A DNA stretch of 64,000 nt from Cinclus cinclus (Eukaryota > Chordata > Aves > Passeriformes > Cinclidae): contig NC_085052.1 of the NCBI RefSeq assembly GCF_963662255.1, positions 8,752,307 through 8,816,306 of the forward strand, written 5' to 3'. Of this stretch, positions 46,680 to 59,690 are shown one piece after another. The translations under genes and the position numbers were made by a program. The stretch's first letter is position 1. Every line of letters starts with the position of its first letter. Below the pieces are notes generated by a model. It made no database searches, was not told where the DNA came from, and was given only the letters and a program-made list of their open reading frames with translations.

Positions 46680-47060
46680 TTGCTCAGTTGCCAGCCACGG
46701 TTGTCTCCATTTATGGCCTCCAGGCTTGATTACTGCATCCAGATATATTTAATGACAAATTTGGCAAATCTGAAAAATCTGCAACTGGTGCAGACACCAC
46801 CAGCCCACCTTAGCAGCTGCAGTTGTGTGGAGTACATCCGCGGCGTCCCCATGGAACATCCCCAAGGGACACCCCCATGGCACTCTGCTTTCACCAGTGG
46901 CTCTCTAGGGAGCTGAATGCAGGTAACATCTCCATCCTGGCACTCAGTGGACCCACGCTTCCACTGAATGAGACAATCTCCTGTAAAACTGAACTACACC
47001 CTTCCCTCAGGATCTGCCGCAGGATCAGTCAGCAACAAAGGTGAGCCTTGCAAAATTCAA
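46680..47060 (+). repeat. Second LINE fossil, C-terminal RT region (L2/CR1 clade), opposite orientation
   Basis: The plus strand encodes ASRLDYC at 46711-46731, then NLKNLQLVQ and a PPAHL segment, matching the SRLDYCN...LQLVQNAAARL signature found after the RT core of L2/CR1-clade LINEs. After a frameshift, TPMALCFHQWL and ALSGPTLPL echo the TPVL..LHWLPV and AL.GLAPPYL blocks. Frame breaks show it is inactive. The family within the clade is uncertain. Confidence 0.6.
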
Positions 47061-50000
47061 AAGACAGTTGTCTCAGAGGCTGATGCAAGAGTAAAACTAA
47101 CTTTTGCAAGAGAGGAAAGTAACAGTGATACTGTATCACATTACCAAAAAACAGCAATTTTTTTTTTTTCTTGAGGTTTAATTAATAATATAAATAGGCA
47201 TATCCAGACCTTTGTCAGAGAGCCAGTGGGGCAGCCTAAATAAGGAAGCAAAATATGTATTTTCTTAAATTTTAAAATGCATAAGGCATGCAGATGCTAT
47301 TTTGACATGAGAGCGAAACCTAAAAACCTAGAGAGCTATTCCTCTTGAGTTTCTTCCAAACTCATATCATTGCCATACAGATCCAATTATCTATTACAAA
47401 TTAATTCTTTTAGTCCTTCCAGCACATTTTTATCCCTTTGTCTCTGTCAAAACGCTGCTGTCACTACTTGCAAAAAAAAAAAAAAACAATGGAGGAGGTA
47501 TTTCCCCATTGCCTAGTGATGCAAACAAATAATCTAGCTTTTCTACACTCTCCTGCTCATCAAGCTGAACTGGGTTTGACAACTGGAATGTATTAATTAA
47601 ACCCCTGCACATTTAAGGGGAAAAGAGTCACTCTGCCAAATAAAATGGGACAATAATGAGGACAGCATTGGAGCATCTCTACTGAAAGCTTGCCACATTT
47701 CTAGACATGTACTCATGTATACATTCACCCAATTCCCCCTCCCCCAGGATCACCAGTTTGGTATGAAGTTCAGAAACAAGGATAACAGCAAGCAGCAGAC
47801 AAGATAAGAGGGCACAGTGAGTAGTTTTTGATTTCCCTTATTAATGACACAAAGAATTGGCTCTTTTTAAAAGAATTATGCATTATTTCCTCCCACAGTT
47901 CTTACGAAGCAAGAGCATAAGACTAAGAAAGGGGTCCATGCAGCACCATGCAAACACACAGAATTTACCATCATATATGGGATCTCAACAACCCTCGTCT
48001 GGGTTTTACAAACTACTTCCACTCTGGAGTGTCCACTGCTTTGGTAGAGTAGGATGCAGCCAAGGAAGACTCTGCTTGAAGGCTCAGAATCTACAACAAA
48101 TGGACCTTGGGGCACAGCAGGAGGAGAGAGAATACCCCAAACTCCCTTTCCTCCTTTCAGGACTATGGGTCAGGACAGTTTGCAGCTGCAATTCAGGCAA
48201 GCCCAGCTGCAGATTGTCACCAGGAGAGATTTGTGCTGTTTGGTGGCCATAAAGAAAAAGCCCTGTCACCACATCCTCTAAAAGCACTGCATGGCAGCGT
48301 TTTCCAAGGATATCCTGGAAGGGAGAGCAAGGCACCAAACACTTAGAAACAAGTAATTGCTTGAGAGAGAGTGTAAACTTAATAAGTAGGCCACACAGAT
48401 CACATCTTTACCACCAACATGTTGAACCATTTATAAAAAAGTTTTGTAATTCTGCATAATTAAATCTTTTAATAATGTAGATTTGAAGACTACAGAGCCA
48501 CTGCACTTAAGGTTGATGCTATTTTAATTACATGGAAAAGACATAATTTGGGAAGAAGCCTTGCAGTTTATTACATTTACTTCTGTCAAAAATTTATAAT
48601 TGTGTGCCAAAGTGCCTGAGAAAAGTATTGTGGGTTTTTTGCTGTTTTTAAACATCTTATGCCACTCGAAAAAGATTACTTCCTTTGTAAGTTGCTGTTT
48701 CAACTGAAAGGTAGCAATTAATTATGCCATTTACATAAAACTGTCTTGGATCAGCTACCTACAAAGATAAAGGCTGAAATCTACCTTCTAATTGAACAAA
48801 TAAAGTTTTTAAAATAAATATATGTTGGTAATTATCTGTAATAATACAAATTAGGAAATTTAGCTGATAAAATGAGTATGTCAGAAATTAAGACTAAACT
48901 CTCATTATTCAAATTGAATAGGAACAGTCTATCCAAAAAAGTTCTTCTAATTTATCTTTCATTTACTGTCACTTTATACATCTTTGCATCATTTGATGTC
49001 TTGCCATAGCACATGATGCAAATGGAGAGGAGGTGGAAAGTATCTCTATTTCAAGGGATGTGCTTATTCTGATCAGGGTATTTTTTTTGGTATTTTTTTG
49101 GGGATATGGACAGGAGAGAAAGCAAAAACCTCTGTTTTTCACAAATTGTCATTATACACAGGAGGGAATAATAAATGACATAATTTAGCAAAATAACCTG
49201 GGGTACTTCAACACACACAATCAAGAGTAAACTTTTCATTTGTCTAACTGTATACAATTGATATGAGCTCATAGTGTACTAATATATGAAGTAAAATAAA
49301 ACAGGTGTGTCTTTTATTTGCAATAGTTTTAACAGCAGAAACACAGCTCAGAGCAAAATCGTGGTCTCTCTAGCATTTAACTACAGTCTATCTTTTCCTT
49401 CTATACTTAAAAGAGGAATTTGTACAAAAACATCTTATGCCAGGGGTGAAAGAGATCTACACCAGAGATTTGCATTGCTGCAGCTACAGCAGCACAGACA
49501 GACAGACCCTGTGCAAAGTAATTTTTCTATCCAACCTCCAGCACAGAAGGTGGTTTCTCATCCTCCACCTGTGTGGTGGTTCAGCTGATTAATGGTCTCA
49601 CTGTGACAGCTGCTACACATGCAAAACTTGCACTGAAGCGAGTGGTGGGGGTTTTTTATCTGCATAATGACTTGAGGACACAATTCTGAGTCATATCTCA
49701 TGTTCTGAGCCAGGTATCTTCCTTTTCTAATTATTGCATTCTTTGCTAACGGATGGGATACATTTTCTTCCAATATACCTCATCCAAATGTTCCTCCCAT
49801 ACATAAATCAAACTTATAATACTAAAAACTTAATCTGGAGAGATTTCATATTAAAGCTGGCTCTGTCTGTCTCCAGGCAGCAACCGAGTACCTCGGAAGC
49901 AGCTGAGATTGTGCATTACACATGTTGTGCCTGCACTCACCAAACCAGATCTCTAAGACTTATGAAAATGTTTACATACACAACTTGGAGTACTCAGTGG

Positions 50001-51902
50001 TAGTATGCAACTGCATAACAAAAAGCATAATGTTGAATGCTCACAAGACCAGAGCACAAATCAGCGAGAGATTTCACTCTGCAAACATCCCAATCTCATT
50101 TTTTACTACTGACCAGTAATGGGACATTCAGTCAGGATTACTGAGTTTCTACATCTGGAAGCATCTGTGCAAGTAACTCTTCACAGCACTACTTCTAGGT
50201 TTATGCAGAGCCTCCAGACTGCGGGCTACCCTCTGAAAATCAAACCAAATAAATACCTGGCAAATAATCATTTAATACAATGTCTGCTGTGTGATCCTGG
50301 ACTGCTGTACCTCAAAACTTTGTAACTTTGTAAAATTATTTTAACTGAATTACTGAACTAAACAAAACTGCCTTTTTAACTATACAGCAAACTTGTTCCC
50401 TGTTTCACTACTTCCAGGTCCACAGCTGAGGTGCTCAGCACCTGTGGTAACGATTCCTTCAGCTCCATCCTACCACACGGGGTAACTGTGAAAAGGCACT
50501 TACTGAGGCATTTTAGAAACTGAATAGAGCATCTGTGGCCCTATTTCTATTCTTGCTTCAAGGAAACATTTTAAAATGGGATATAACAATGGAGGGAACT
50601 GCATACCTAACATAATAAGCAAAGGTTGAACACCTTTAGAGATACACCTTTGCACAAGCTTTCACACATGTGAACCAAAGCATAAATACAAAGATGTAAG
50701 TGCACTACAGAAAATACTGTTCATGAATGTATGTTATGTAAGAGAACATGTCACTTCTTGATGTAATCTTTACTACTAGTCTGAAATCATTAGTCAAATA
50801 GGATGCAAAAATCTAAAACAATCTAAGAAAAAAAAAATTTTCTTTTCTCTTTATCTTTAAAACTGTGTTTCAAAGAATGCCTTTTATAATTTTTACAAAA
50901 TTGGAAAAAAGCATCACCCAGGTAAGTTTACTGATCCTTAGTTTAATAAATATAATGTAGGTTCCCTGCCTCAATGAGAGTGACCTACCACCTGACAGTA
51001 AGCAACACTTCCATCTGAAGTTCAGCACATAAGGTATGATAATTCAGTCCTTGCAGTAAGAACCCTTTTGCATTTTGCATGGTCATTTCATGACAGTGGA
51101 AATAAATACTTCTCACCGCATTACAAATAACACAACACACATACAATCCTCCCACACTTCTCCATCCACCCTGTATCAGTCACCCATGTTAAGATGATTA
51201 ATAAAACTCAGTTTGGCCAATAATAATCTACTGTTGCTTTCACCAAGAAGCTCATATTTCCTCCTTTGCCTATGGCTCTTTCATTGCTCTGTACCTCTGG
51301 TTCTACAAAATGGTACAAAATGCAAAATGCTAAGAGATGTTTCATCTGTGGAAGACGCCATGGTGAATAAACTTCTACATTGCTTCACTCTACATGTGTC
51401 AGAAATGAAATTTCTCCTGCCACTAATCACAAGGGTCTTCTTGAGAGACAAGCCTAGCCTGAGGAGTTATTCAAAGGGCCAATGCTGTGTTTAAAAAGAA
51501 GGTCTACCCTTGGCAGAAAATCTGATATGTTCTCCTTTGCAGGAATATAATGACTTTGAATATCAAGATACTTGAACAAGAGGAAATAAGTCTACCACAA
51601 TTGGTTTTTTTACAGCTGAGGTTTTAACTTTACACCAAAAAAGTTAAATCCCTGCTGCACATGTGTAAGGCTGCGTCTCCAGAGTGGGTAATTTCTCTGA
51701 GGTCCACATAGAAACTAGCCATAGGTAAACAATTCATTTAATTTTCATTTAATTTTTTTTAGCTCCTGCACCATTATCTAGATGTATCTATTGAGTTACA
51801 GGAAGGAGATTGTATTATGAAAGATCATTAGCTCTGCATTGCTCATCCTGCTGTTGTTGATTTCTGTGATGCAACAACCTTTGGAAAATATGCTTGAAAC
51901 TG
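47061..51902. other. Intron with homopolymer tracts only
   Basis: T run at 47158-47169, A run at 47472-47486, and paired GGTATTTTTTTTGG-type T runs at 49079-49100. The plus-strand frame at 47857-48252 (131 codons) resembles no protein. No repeat family is recognised. Confidence 0.5.
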
Positions 51903-51928
51903 TGTCACACTTGTCACTTGTCACACTT
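51903..51928. repeat. Short TGTCAC direct repeat cluster
   Basis: Three TGTCAC units lie within 26 bases, separated by short ACTT-containing spacers. Confidence 0.7.
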
Positions 51929-53174
51929 ATCTCCTTCTGAGGAGGTAATGCCAATGAAAATTTTCTGGCAGCTGGAAGTTTTATTTTGTACTCATGGAAC
52001 AGGTAGATGGAGTTAAAAACTATTGCCTATTGCTTTTACATAAAAATAAGTTTGAGGAATCAATTCTGGAAATTATAATTCAGTTTCTACTTCTACTTTG
52101 CCCCAGATGACTTAGACATTACCTCATTGACAAGGATCAGAAAGAAACCACTGTTTCAACTTGCCAAGCCTGTGGCTAGAAGTGACATTCTGAGTCTGAT
52201 CTTAAGTAACAATCCCCAAGTAAAAGGCTATATAACTAATTACTAATCCCATGAGCTGTCTGGGCTATAGATGGCACCATCACACACTATTTATTTATTT
52301 GGATGAAATTCTGTGTCAAAATATTTCAGCAGGACTACAGTGACCTGGCAACATACTATAGGGATGGATGACTTAGATATGCCACAGATCAGACAGATAT
52401 TCTTAGCAAGTGTATGACTCTCAGAATGTTAAAACATATGAAACTAGTTATCAAAAAGAAAAACATATCACAGATTTTCTTTCTGCTTTTTTTTTTTTTA
52501 AGTTTAGGAACAGCTTATAAAGAAACAATATTTCAGAGTCTTAATTTTTCATCAGCTAGCTCTAGTCCTAATTATTCCTATATTTTATCCTTTGCAGATG
52601 CCGAAGATAAAATAGAAAGATAATTAAACAAAAAGCAAGGAGGAGAAGTCCTGAACCTAAATGTGTCTAAGATAACCTAGTTTCTGGAATCTAAACAAAT
52701 GCCTCTTTAAACATTTCTTCTGCAGTATGCCTCACTTGGAAGCATCTTCATTTCCATGTGAAAATCACAAAATTGAATCCCCGACACCAATGCAACTAAG
52801 ACCTCAAGAGCTTTTCTTCCTTAAAATGTAGAATCATTTCTCACTAGCTGACACTAGCTGTTGACCTGTGTGATTTGTTATCTTCAACATAAAGTACACA
52901 AAAAGCTTTACAAATTCCACATACAGGACCATCTGGTTAGTGTTACCTCATTTATTCCACTCTTTCCATTAAAAGTTTGAACCAGAAGTATACGAAACAC
53001 TAATAATAAGTAGAATGTTCAACAAATGCTAATGACTGACTATAACTTATCACATTTTTCATTCTAAATACCTCATGGAAGAAATCCATTTGTTTTCAGA
53101 AATCTTCACCATTAGAGAATTTTCTCACTGGCCGGAGGAACTGATATTTTTTCTTTTCCATAATACTTGCCAGT
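51929..53174. other. Intron, no recognised features
   Basis: AT-rich, with a T run at 52489-52499. Nothing else is identified. Confidence 0.5.
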
Positions 53175-53191
53175 TGTGTGTGTGTGTGTGT
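53175..53191. repeat. Short (TG)n microsatellite
   Basis: Eight TG units. It lies inside a 150-codon plus-strand open frame (53075-53527) that I do not consider coding. Confidence 0.9.
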
Positions 53192-53880
53192 AGGATTCAA
53201 TCACGAGGATTTGAAATGGTGTACATTTTACTTCTGTGTGTCTTACAGCTGTTTCAGTCCTGGGACAGGACTGTTTCCATTGCTTCATGTGCTAAACAGG
53301 AAAGGCATGTGCTGGCTTTTGAGTCCATGGCAAACAATATTCTGTGCCCAGATGCACAGAACCCTACTCTAAAGTTCACACATGGCAATGCATGGAAATC
53401 CATATTCTCATCCTTCAAAGATTTCCCAAGCCTGCATCAACTTGAAAACCAATTATTTTTATATGATAAACCAGGAGGAGAAATGGGTACAGCTCATCCT
53501 ACTCTAGAAAAGGCAACATCTCCATAGTTATTGTGCTCTCCTGTGATCTGATAGATCCAAGATCCTGTTTCCAATTCAGACTGAATGCTCACACTTCACA
53601 CATGAGATTAAGCTTCTGTCTGCTGACCCTTCCAGGGAAGGTGTCTCTGTTTCTCCTATTGTAATCATTCATTTCCAAATTACAGTTACTCATTGAAGCA
53701 GGAATTTGATCCTCCCCCACAGCTCCCCTAGAAACAGCCACATGACCATTTGGATGGATGAGAAAAGGGCAATGGATGCTAGGTCTGTATATATCCTTTC
53801 ACTCTCCTTTTGACCAGAATCTCTTTGTCAAATGTAGTAAAAAAATGAAAAATGGCAGTGCTGTAGATAGTTTTTCTTGC
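53192..53880. other. Intron between the TG repeat and the G-tract
   Basis: No repeat or exon is recognised. The plus-strand frame mentioned above ends at 53527 and has no protein resemblance. Confidence 0.45.
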
Positions 53881-53924
53881 GGGGGGGTGGGGGGGGGGGG
53901 GAGGGAATGGATTTTTTTTTTTTT
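53881..53924 (+). repeat. G-tract (G4-capable) followed by a T-tract
   Basis: Seven G, one T, thirteen G, one A and three G (53881-53905) form a strong G-quadruplex motif, followed after GAATGGA-type spacing by thirteen T (53912-53924). This is the most G-biased stretch in the window and a likely sequencing and assembly trouble spot. Confidence 0.9.
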
Positions 53925-56239
53925 GTCTAAAAATCTCTCCTTATCCTCACTGAATTGTTACCACTCTTATCTGTACATGTGGGTATATCAGAGAGCATCC
54001 ACAGTACTCAGGACTTCCTGAAAATGAGGACTGAATATTGGGCAGGTCATCTCTTGAATCCAGTGCTCTCACTAGACTGAAAGCCAGAACAAATCCCAGC
54101 CACTGGTGTGGGGAAACTGATGTGTTCTAACTCAGTGTTTTATTCTAGCAGTCAGCAATTGTCCCTCCAGCTCTCCAGCTCCCCTCAAACTCTGCCTTCC
54201 AGGCTGAAAAGAGTAAAAGAGGCCCTTGCCAGGAAATGAAGCTGCTTTGCAAGCCAGCCAACACCTGGAATAGGAGAGCTATTGCCATATTGAGAGCCTG
54301 GTTACCCTCCACTGCACTGACAGGATTCCAGGGACTGACTGAGCCAAGGATGGCCCTGGAGCTCTTGTGCAACCTCGTTACATTGAATAAAACATATTTG
54401 AGATTGACTTCCCTGCATTTATGTGCATTATAGAAGTGTATATAATATGGACTCAGGGGAGAAGTATATTCTAGGAGCACACCCACATCCAACATGTCAG
54501 TGAACATTTTATAAATTATTTTCATATTTACAACAAAACAAAGTGTTAGATTCTTGAATCAACAATAAACTCTTACTAAGTCTTTATTTGTAGCAAGAAT
54601 AAAGTAGGATCAGGATCATGCATGGCTTGGGAAACTGTTAAGGAAACGGAATCTCCTTTTGCATCATTTCAGGTTCATCCTTTCAAACACCATTATAAAT
54701 TAAAGAGCTACAATGAATTTTGTCATGGATGGGGGTTTAGTTTGAAGCAACAATACTACATTTGATTCAAGAATAATCAATTGCGACCTATAATACCAGT
54801 GTGCCAGCTTTTTAAAATTAACTGACCACGGCTACCAAACAGCTATTAACATAGTGACTGTGTGGGGATACAATGATATACAGTGTCTGTGCTGCTGAAC
54901 CACAAAGTATTATTAAAAGAAGAAAAAAATTAAAGAGGATGACCTCCCCCTCTCCAACTGGCCACTAAGACAATGAACTTATTCAGTCTTTACAGTCTTT
55001 TGTGCTTCTTTATAGGAATATTCCACCAATTTCCAAAATTATAGCTGGTAGCTGGCTTAATATGATTTTTGTGTTAAAATAATGACAGTGTTCACAACTG
55101 GACTAAGCGTTCTATTAAATCAGTGATTAGTGCACCCTTGTATACATGCCACATGTCAAAACCATCATATATCTTTGTAATTGATTATAAAATCCTCTGT
55201 AAGTATGTACAGTAATCAGGCCACCCTGACGTTGAAACATCCAGACACAGTTTACTACTCACTGCTAAATTCATCCATTCAGCAGGGATTGACACCAACC
55301 ATTTCTATTTTCTCTCCCTAACAAACTGCAGATGTGTCTTCTGTGCAGGAGACAAAAACAGAAGACTTGAAGGATGACCTTCAGCACAGCAACATGGCCA
55401 TAAGTTGGCAATGGCCAGGGGAGCAGCAGTGTTGGCTGCCCTCTTCCCAAGAAGGATGGATGCACCAGTGACATGTCCCCAACACAGGACAGGACAGAGT
55501 TATGCTCCTACTGCACCAACAGGCCAGTCCAGATCATCTGTTCCAGCCTCTCCACCAACAGATGGTTCATATAAGAACACAGTATAACTCAGTTTGGTTT
55601 ATTTTTTTCAGATTTTGAGGAATATGGTTGCCAAAGGACAGATATGTGCTTTGCTATAAGACTGCCTGGTAGTAAACACCCTTTTAAAAACCAAGCAATA
55701 CTTTTCAGAAGCAAGTAACGAAAACTGCACAACTGAGGACATAACAAACCCAGCATTTTTAACAGATTGAGAAATCTGTTAGGCTGATTTTTAAATGAAT
55801 ATGGTTAATCAATAAAGCAACGATTCTTGTGTCATTCTTGTACTGATTAAAAAAAACAAACTTAAAAACAAATGAAGAGACCAGTGGCCTTTTTTTATTC
55901 CCTAGCAGAAATGTATACTTTTGTCCTACTTCCTTATAATAAAGTACATGAAAATTCTTGGGGCTCAGGCAATATAACTGCTCACCTCAAAGGCAGATAC
56001 CAGGCTTAGAAAATTTCTAGCAATAATTTCTGAATTTCAGAAAGCAACTGTGAGGAGCTGGTTATGATGGGGATGCATACAAAGCCATCCTTACAATGCA
56101 CCTCTTCCTTCTGCTTATTGAAAGAGCAGCTTTGGAAAAGCTTGAAGAATTTTGACCATTGTTACTCCTCTTTGCTATGGTTTCCCTTTTTCTGTTATAT
56201 AAACATAATCTACTTGATTTTTCTTTCAAAGCATTCTCA
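53925..56239. other. Intron, no recognised features
   Basis: A GC-richer patch lies at 54160-54370 and an A-rich patch near 55850. Open frames do not resemble proteins. No repeat is identified. Confidence 0.5.
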
Positions 56240-56600
56240 GCCTAATCCCCTCCCAACCTATTCTCATTCATTTATTCCAGAGGGGAGAGCTCCCACCTCC
56301 AGTCAGCCCCTGACAGTAGGCTCCATCACCCATTTGTTACCTTTTCAAGCAAGGATCTTTGTGCTTTCTCCCCTGCTGCCCCCATGCTTGGGTAGAGCTC
56401 CTTGTTCATGTCCACAAAGCTGCCTCGTTATCCTCCTTCAAATCCCCTCTCAAACCTCCTCTTAACTCTGATGCCAGAAAAAAAAGCTTGACAATGGCTG
56501 TGCTGCTGCAATATTGAGTCCACTACCTATGAAGCCGACCTTCTTATTCACTCCTCATGCTTCCCCATCTGCTTATACCCACCTGTTGTCTCCTGTCATT
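56240..56600 (+). repeat. Ancient amniote LINE-like 3' region remnant
   Basis: The plus strand reads in order CATTTGTTACCTTTTCAAGC, TTTGTGCTTTCTCCCCTGCT, CCATGCTTGG, TCCTTCAAATCCCCTCTCAA, ACTCTGATGCC and CACCTGTTGTCTCCTGTCAT. This order matches a widespread old reptile repeat (TTTCTC.TGCTGCC..TGCCTGG, CTCCTTCAAATCCCTCCT, TGTGATGCC, CACCTGTTGTCTCTTGTC). The final TGTAAGCTCTTTGGGG block is lost. Family identity is from memory. Confidence 0.5.
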
Positions 56601-58806
56601 GGGTTTAAAATTTATCAGAGGAGAAAGGGCTAAATCAGCTTGAATTACTCTGCCTTTTCTGAGAATGCATATTCTTGTCAGCTGACATGAGGCAACTTGT
56701 TACCCTGTGAAAACATCTTTATATGGCTCAGCCATCTGGATGTAAATTCTCTGGAGGGGGCAACTCTGCTCTGTGTTTGAACGCTGCCTTAGGGTCCAGG
56801 TCCTGGCTATTTCATAGCACAAAAACATTGCTGGATCTGTAACAAGGATTATTTTTGCTCTTCTAGGCACCCAGTTGTGTGTGTTACCATAGCTTGGGAG
56901 CCTGAGTACAGTGACAGAAGACAGAAAGTTTACTAAACAGTTGAATGAAATATGGGTCAGCCTCTCAGGGTACTGAACATATGGCCCATATTTAAATATG
57001 ACTAATACACAGGCCAAATTCTAATAAACATTTAAAAAGTTGGGTGATGGACATATACAGCTACAAACTACCTGGTTACCCATCCATTAACACAATTACC
57101 ATGAGCAGGGGGTTAAATAAGCTTTACTTCAATAGCAACATCATCTATCTCTACAACGCTGCTATTTCCACTGCCTCCTCTCCCACCCTGTTGGACAAAT
57201 AATAGAGCAGCATCACTCAGTGTCAACAGCTTCACAGGCAGGGTGAAAACTTTCAGCTACTGTGAAATTATCTTATTTTAAAAGCCAGATGTTATTTTAC
57301 AGATGAAGTGGTTTTTGAGTGATGCTAACACAAGTGGGTTGGTGCTGTACAGGGCAGGGAAGAAGACATCCTCTGAGTGGTCAAATCAAGCCTCTGAGTC
57401 ATTCAAAGTACAAAAAAACATCTTTGATTAAAACAATCAACCCAATTTTCAATCTGTCATCCAGTTAAAAGATAAATTGGTATTTTTACTCTAAAAATAA
57501 ACACGCAGCATTCAAAAGCAAAAATCCCAACCTTTAACTTTGTGCTTGCTTATTGTCTGACAGTGAGGTTTGAATTTGTGTTTGCCTAGAAATCCCATTT
57601 ATGAAAGTATGGGATTGGTTTCTTCCTTTTTAAAAAAACCCAAACTTCTACAAATGGAACAAAATCCCAGAGAGGCTGCAGGGTAATGTTTTTCATTAAC
57701 TGGAACACGCATTTTCAGAAGTAAATCTGCATGCTTTTTTTCTGGCAATAATTAACAAATTATTGTATATAATTTTTTAAAAATTACTCCCCAGATAATG
57801 ACTTTTCTGTTAGTTTACACCAATGAATACTGCCAACCTGTTTGTTTTTAAGAACAAAGCAAGAAGTCCAAAGCCCATTGCTGCAAGCCATATTTCCATT
57901 CCCTATCTTCTGCATAGTTTTGAACTATAAAAAAGAAAATCTTTTTCTAAAACTTAATATAGAAAAATGAGCATGACCAAAACAGTTTCAAACCCCAATC
58001 TTCAAATGAAAGTGCAAAATGAATTTGAAACTGCAAATGAAGTAACATTTGTTTTAGTAAACAGCAATTTGTACAGATAAGGTTATTTACACAAGAACTC
58101 AACACATTTTTTCCATCTGCTTTATTTGACAAGATGGATCCAAAATTCAAGAAAGTTAAAATTGAATAAACAAGGGTATCCCTATATTTAAAAATCCATT
58201 TCTTTTGGTACTTCACCTAATACAAAATCAGCCCAATGCAACTGCCACTTTAAGGAAGTCTTACAAAGTTTGAATGAGCAAGTGTACTTCATTACAAAAG
58301 ATAAAAGTTTCTTCTTCCCTACAGTGAAAACAGGTAATTTCAGAGGCTGTGGCTTATAATTATTCACTGCTGAAAGGATTTTAAAAGGTCTATATTGAAA
58401 ACAGTGACCCCCAGCTTCGCCTCAGAATGAATGCAGGTAAAAATTCTCATTTTGCCAGAATGCTGGTTGATAACTGTTAAGCAAAACATGCATTTCTTCA
58501 TTACAGTGTGGTATGCAGGTTCATTTAAATAACAATATCATCCAGCATAAAAGTCACAAAAGAATTATCTTGCAATTTCAATATGTTGAAATGTATTATT
58601 AGTGCTAACAATGGGCACCTTGAGTAAATAAATGAATGTCTGTTATTGGCAGCATTACTTCCAACTATTTAGCTTTATGGAATATCAAACTTTATAATTC
58701 AACACCTTGGTCAAGAGTGTTTGCTTGTGCAACTTTTGAACTAGAATTGACATTTTTTAATGTCTCTCCAATTTCCTCCTCCTTTCCCCACTGTTACCAA
58801 GAAAGT
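56601..58806. other. AT-rich intron, no recognised features
   Basis: Only short homopolymer runs. No repeat family, RNA gene or exon is recognised. Confidence 0.5.
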
Positions 58807-58823
58807 AAAAAAAAAAAAAAAAA
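58807..58823. repeat. Poly-A tract (17 A)
   Basis: Uninterrupted A run inside the longest open frame of the window (58636-59100, plus, 154 codons), where it gives a lysine run. No retroelement body is visible beside it. Confidence 0.95.
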
Positions 58824-59160
58824 TTGTCCAAGCATGGGAAGCACTATTGTGCCCTTTTGTAAGGTATTTAAACAGCCACCTTCATATTGTCATTATTTTT
58901 CACAACAAAAACCTCTAAATACGGAAATTAGATTTTTTTTGGAAAGGTATCAATTTATAAATTATAACAACAGTTTACAAAACCCATCAACAGTCTTTTC
59001 TGACCTGCCAATCCCACAGATCTCACAGAAAATAATTAACATTTCAGAATATTGTTATTACAGGAAATCATCTCTATCTCAAGAGACCCCACCCAATTAA
59101 TTACCATTAAGACAGAAATCACAGCACAAGAGGTGCACAACTTCTGAGTATGATTTCGTG
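58824..59160. other. Intron, no recognised features
   Basis: AT-rich sequence covered by the tail of the 154-codon open frame. The peptide is Asn/Ser/Tyr-rich and resembles nothing known. Confidence 0.45.
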
Positions 59161-59690
59161 TCCACTGGGAGCCTTCAAACAGCTCCAGGAGGAGGAGGAG
59201 GAGGAAGAGGAGGAGCTGTGCTGGTGATCAGAGACCACCCCACACCTGACCCTGTGGGGTTCCCCAACCCTTGATGAAGTCTTCAGGGTGGAAATTCAGC
59301 CTGGTGCCCTCACCCCCCACACACACACAGGGCTCATCCACACCCCAGACTTTCCCCTCTTCCCCAGTGTCAGTGATCCAGCTGGAATCCATGTGGTGCC
59401 AGAGAGGACGAGCTCTGATGTGGTCCCTAAGGACCCAGTGACCTGAGATTTGACCATGGCCAAGAACGGGGCTGTGACTTTGACTGCAGAGCTTTCACAC
59501 TGCTCTTCCCTCTGGTCATGCTCTGAGGGCTCTGCCGCAGGTTTCTCTCAGCTGCCTTTTGGATTCTCTGTGCCAGCCCTTGGGTGCTTACCCTTTGCAT
59601 GACATTTCTGCCCCCTCAGCAGAGCTGATATCACAGAACAGTTTGCTTGGTGCCAAGTTGGCTGTTCAGCTGATTTCACCAACAAAGGTT
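59161..59690. other. GC-rich block of unknown origin
   Basis: Composition changes sharply from AT-rich intron to about 55% GC near 59165 and back near 59690. It contains a GGA tract, a CA run (59318-59329), and many CCAG/CTGTG phrases. No frame is long, no protein is recognised, and no long terminal repeat ends or tail are visible. It could be an old retroelement fragment, a processed non-coding copy or a GC-biased hotspot. Confidence 0.4.
59187..59213. repeat. (GGA)n tract framed by an 8-bp inverted repeat
   Basis: About nine GGA-type units with one AGA interruption. Flanking arms ACAGCTCC (59179-59186) and GGAGCTGT (59212-59219) are perfect reverse complements. Confidence 0.85.

Noticed and set aside
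53075..53527. 150-codon plus-strand open frame
   Set aside because: Includes a TG microsatellite encoding alternating Cys/Val and has no protein resemblance.
58636..59100. Longest open frame, 154 codons, plus strand
   Set aside because: The peptide contains a poly-lysine run from a poly-A tract, is Asn/Ser-rich, resembles no family and has no splice or promoter context. This length is plausible by chance in 64 kb.
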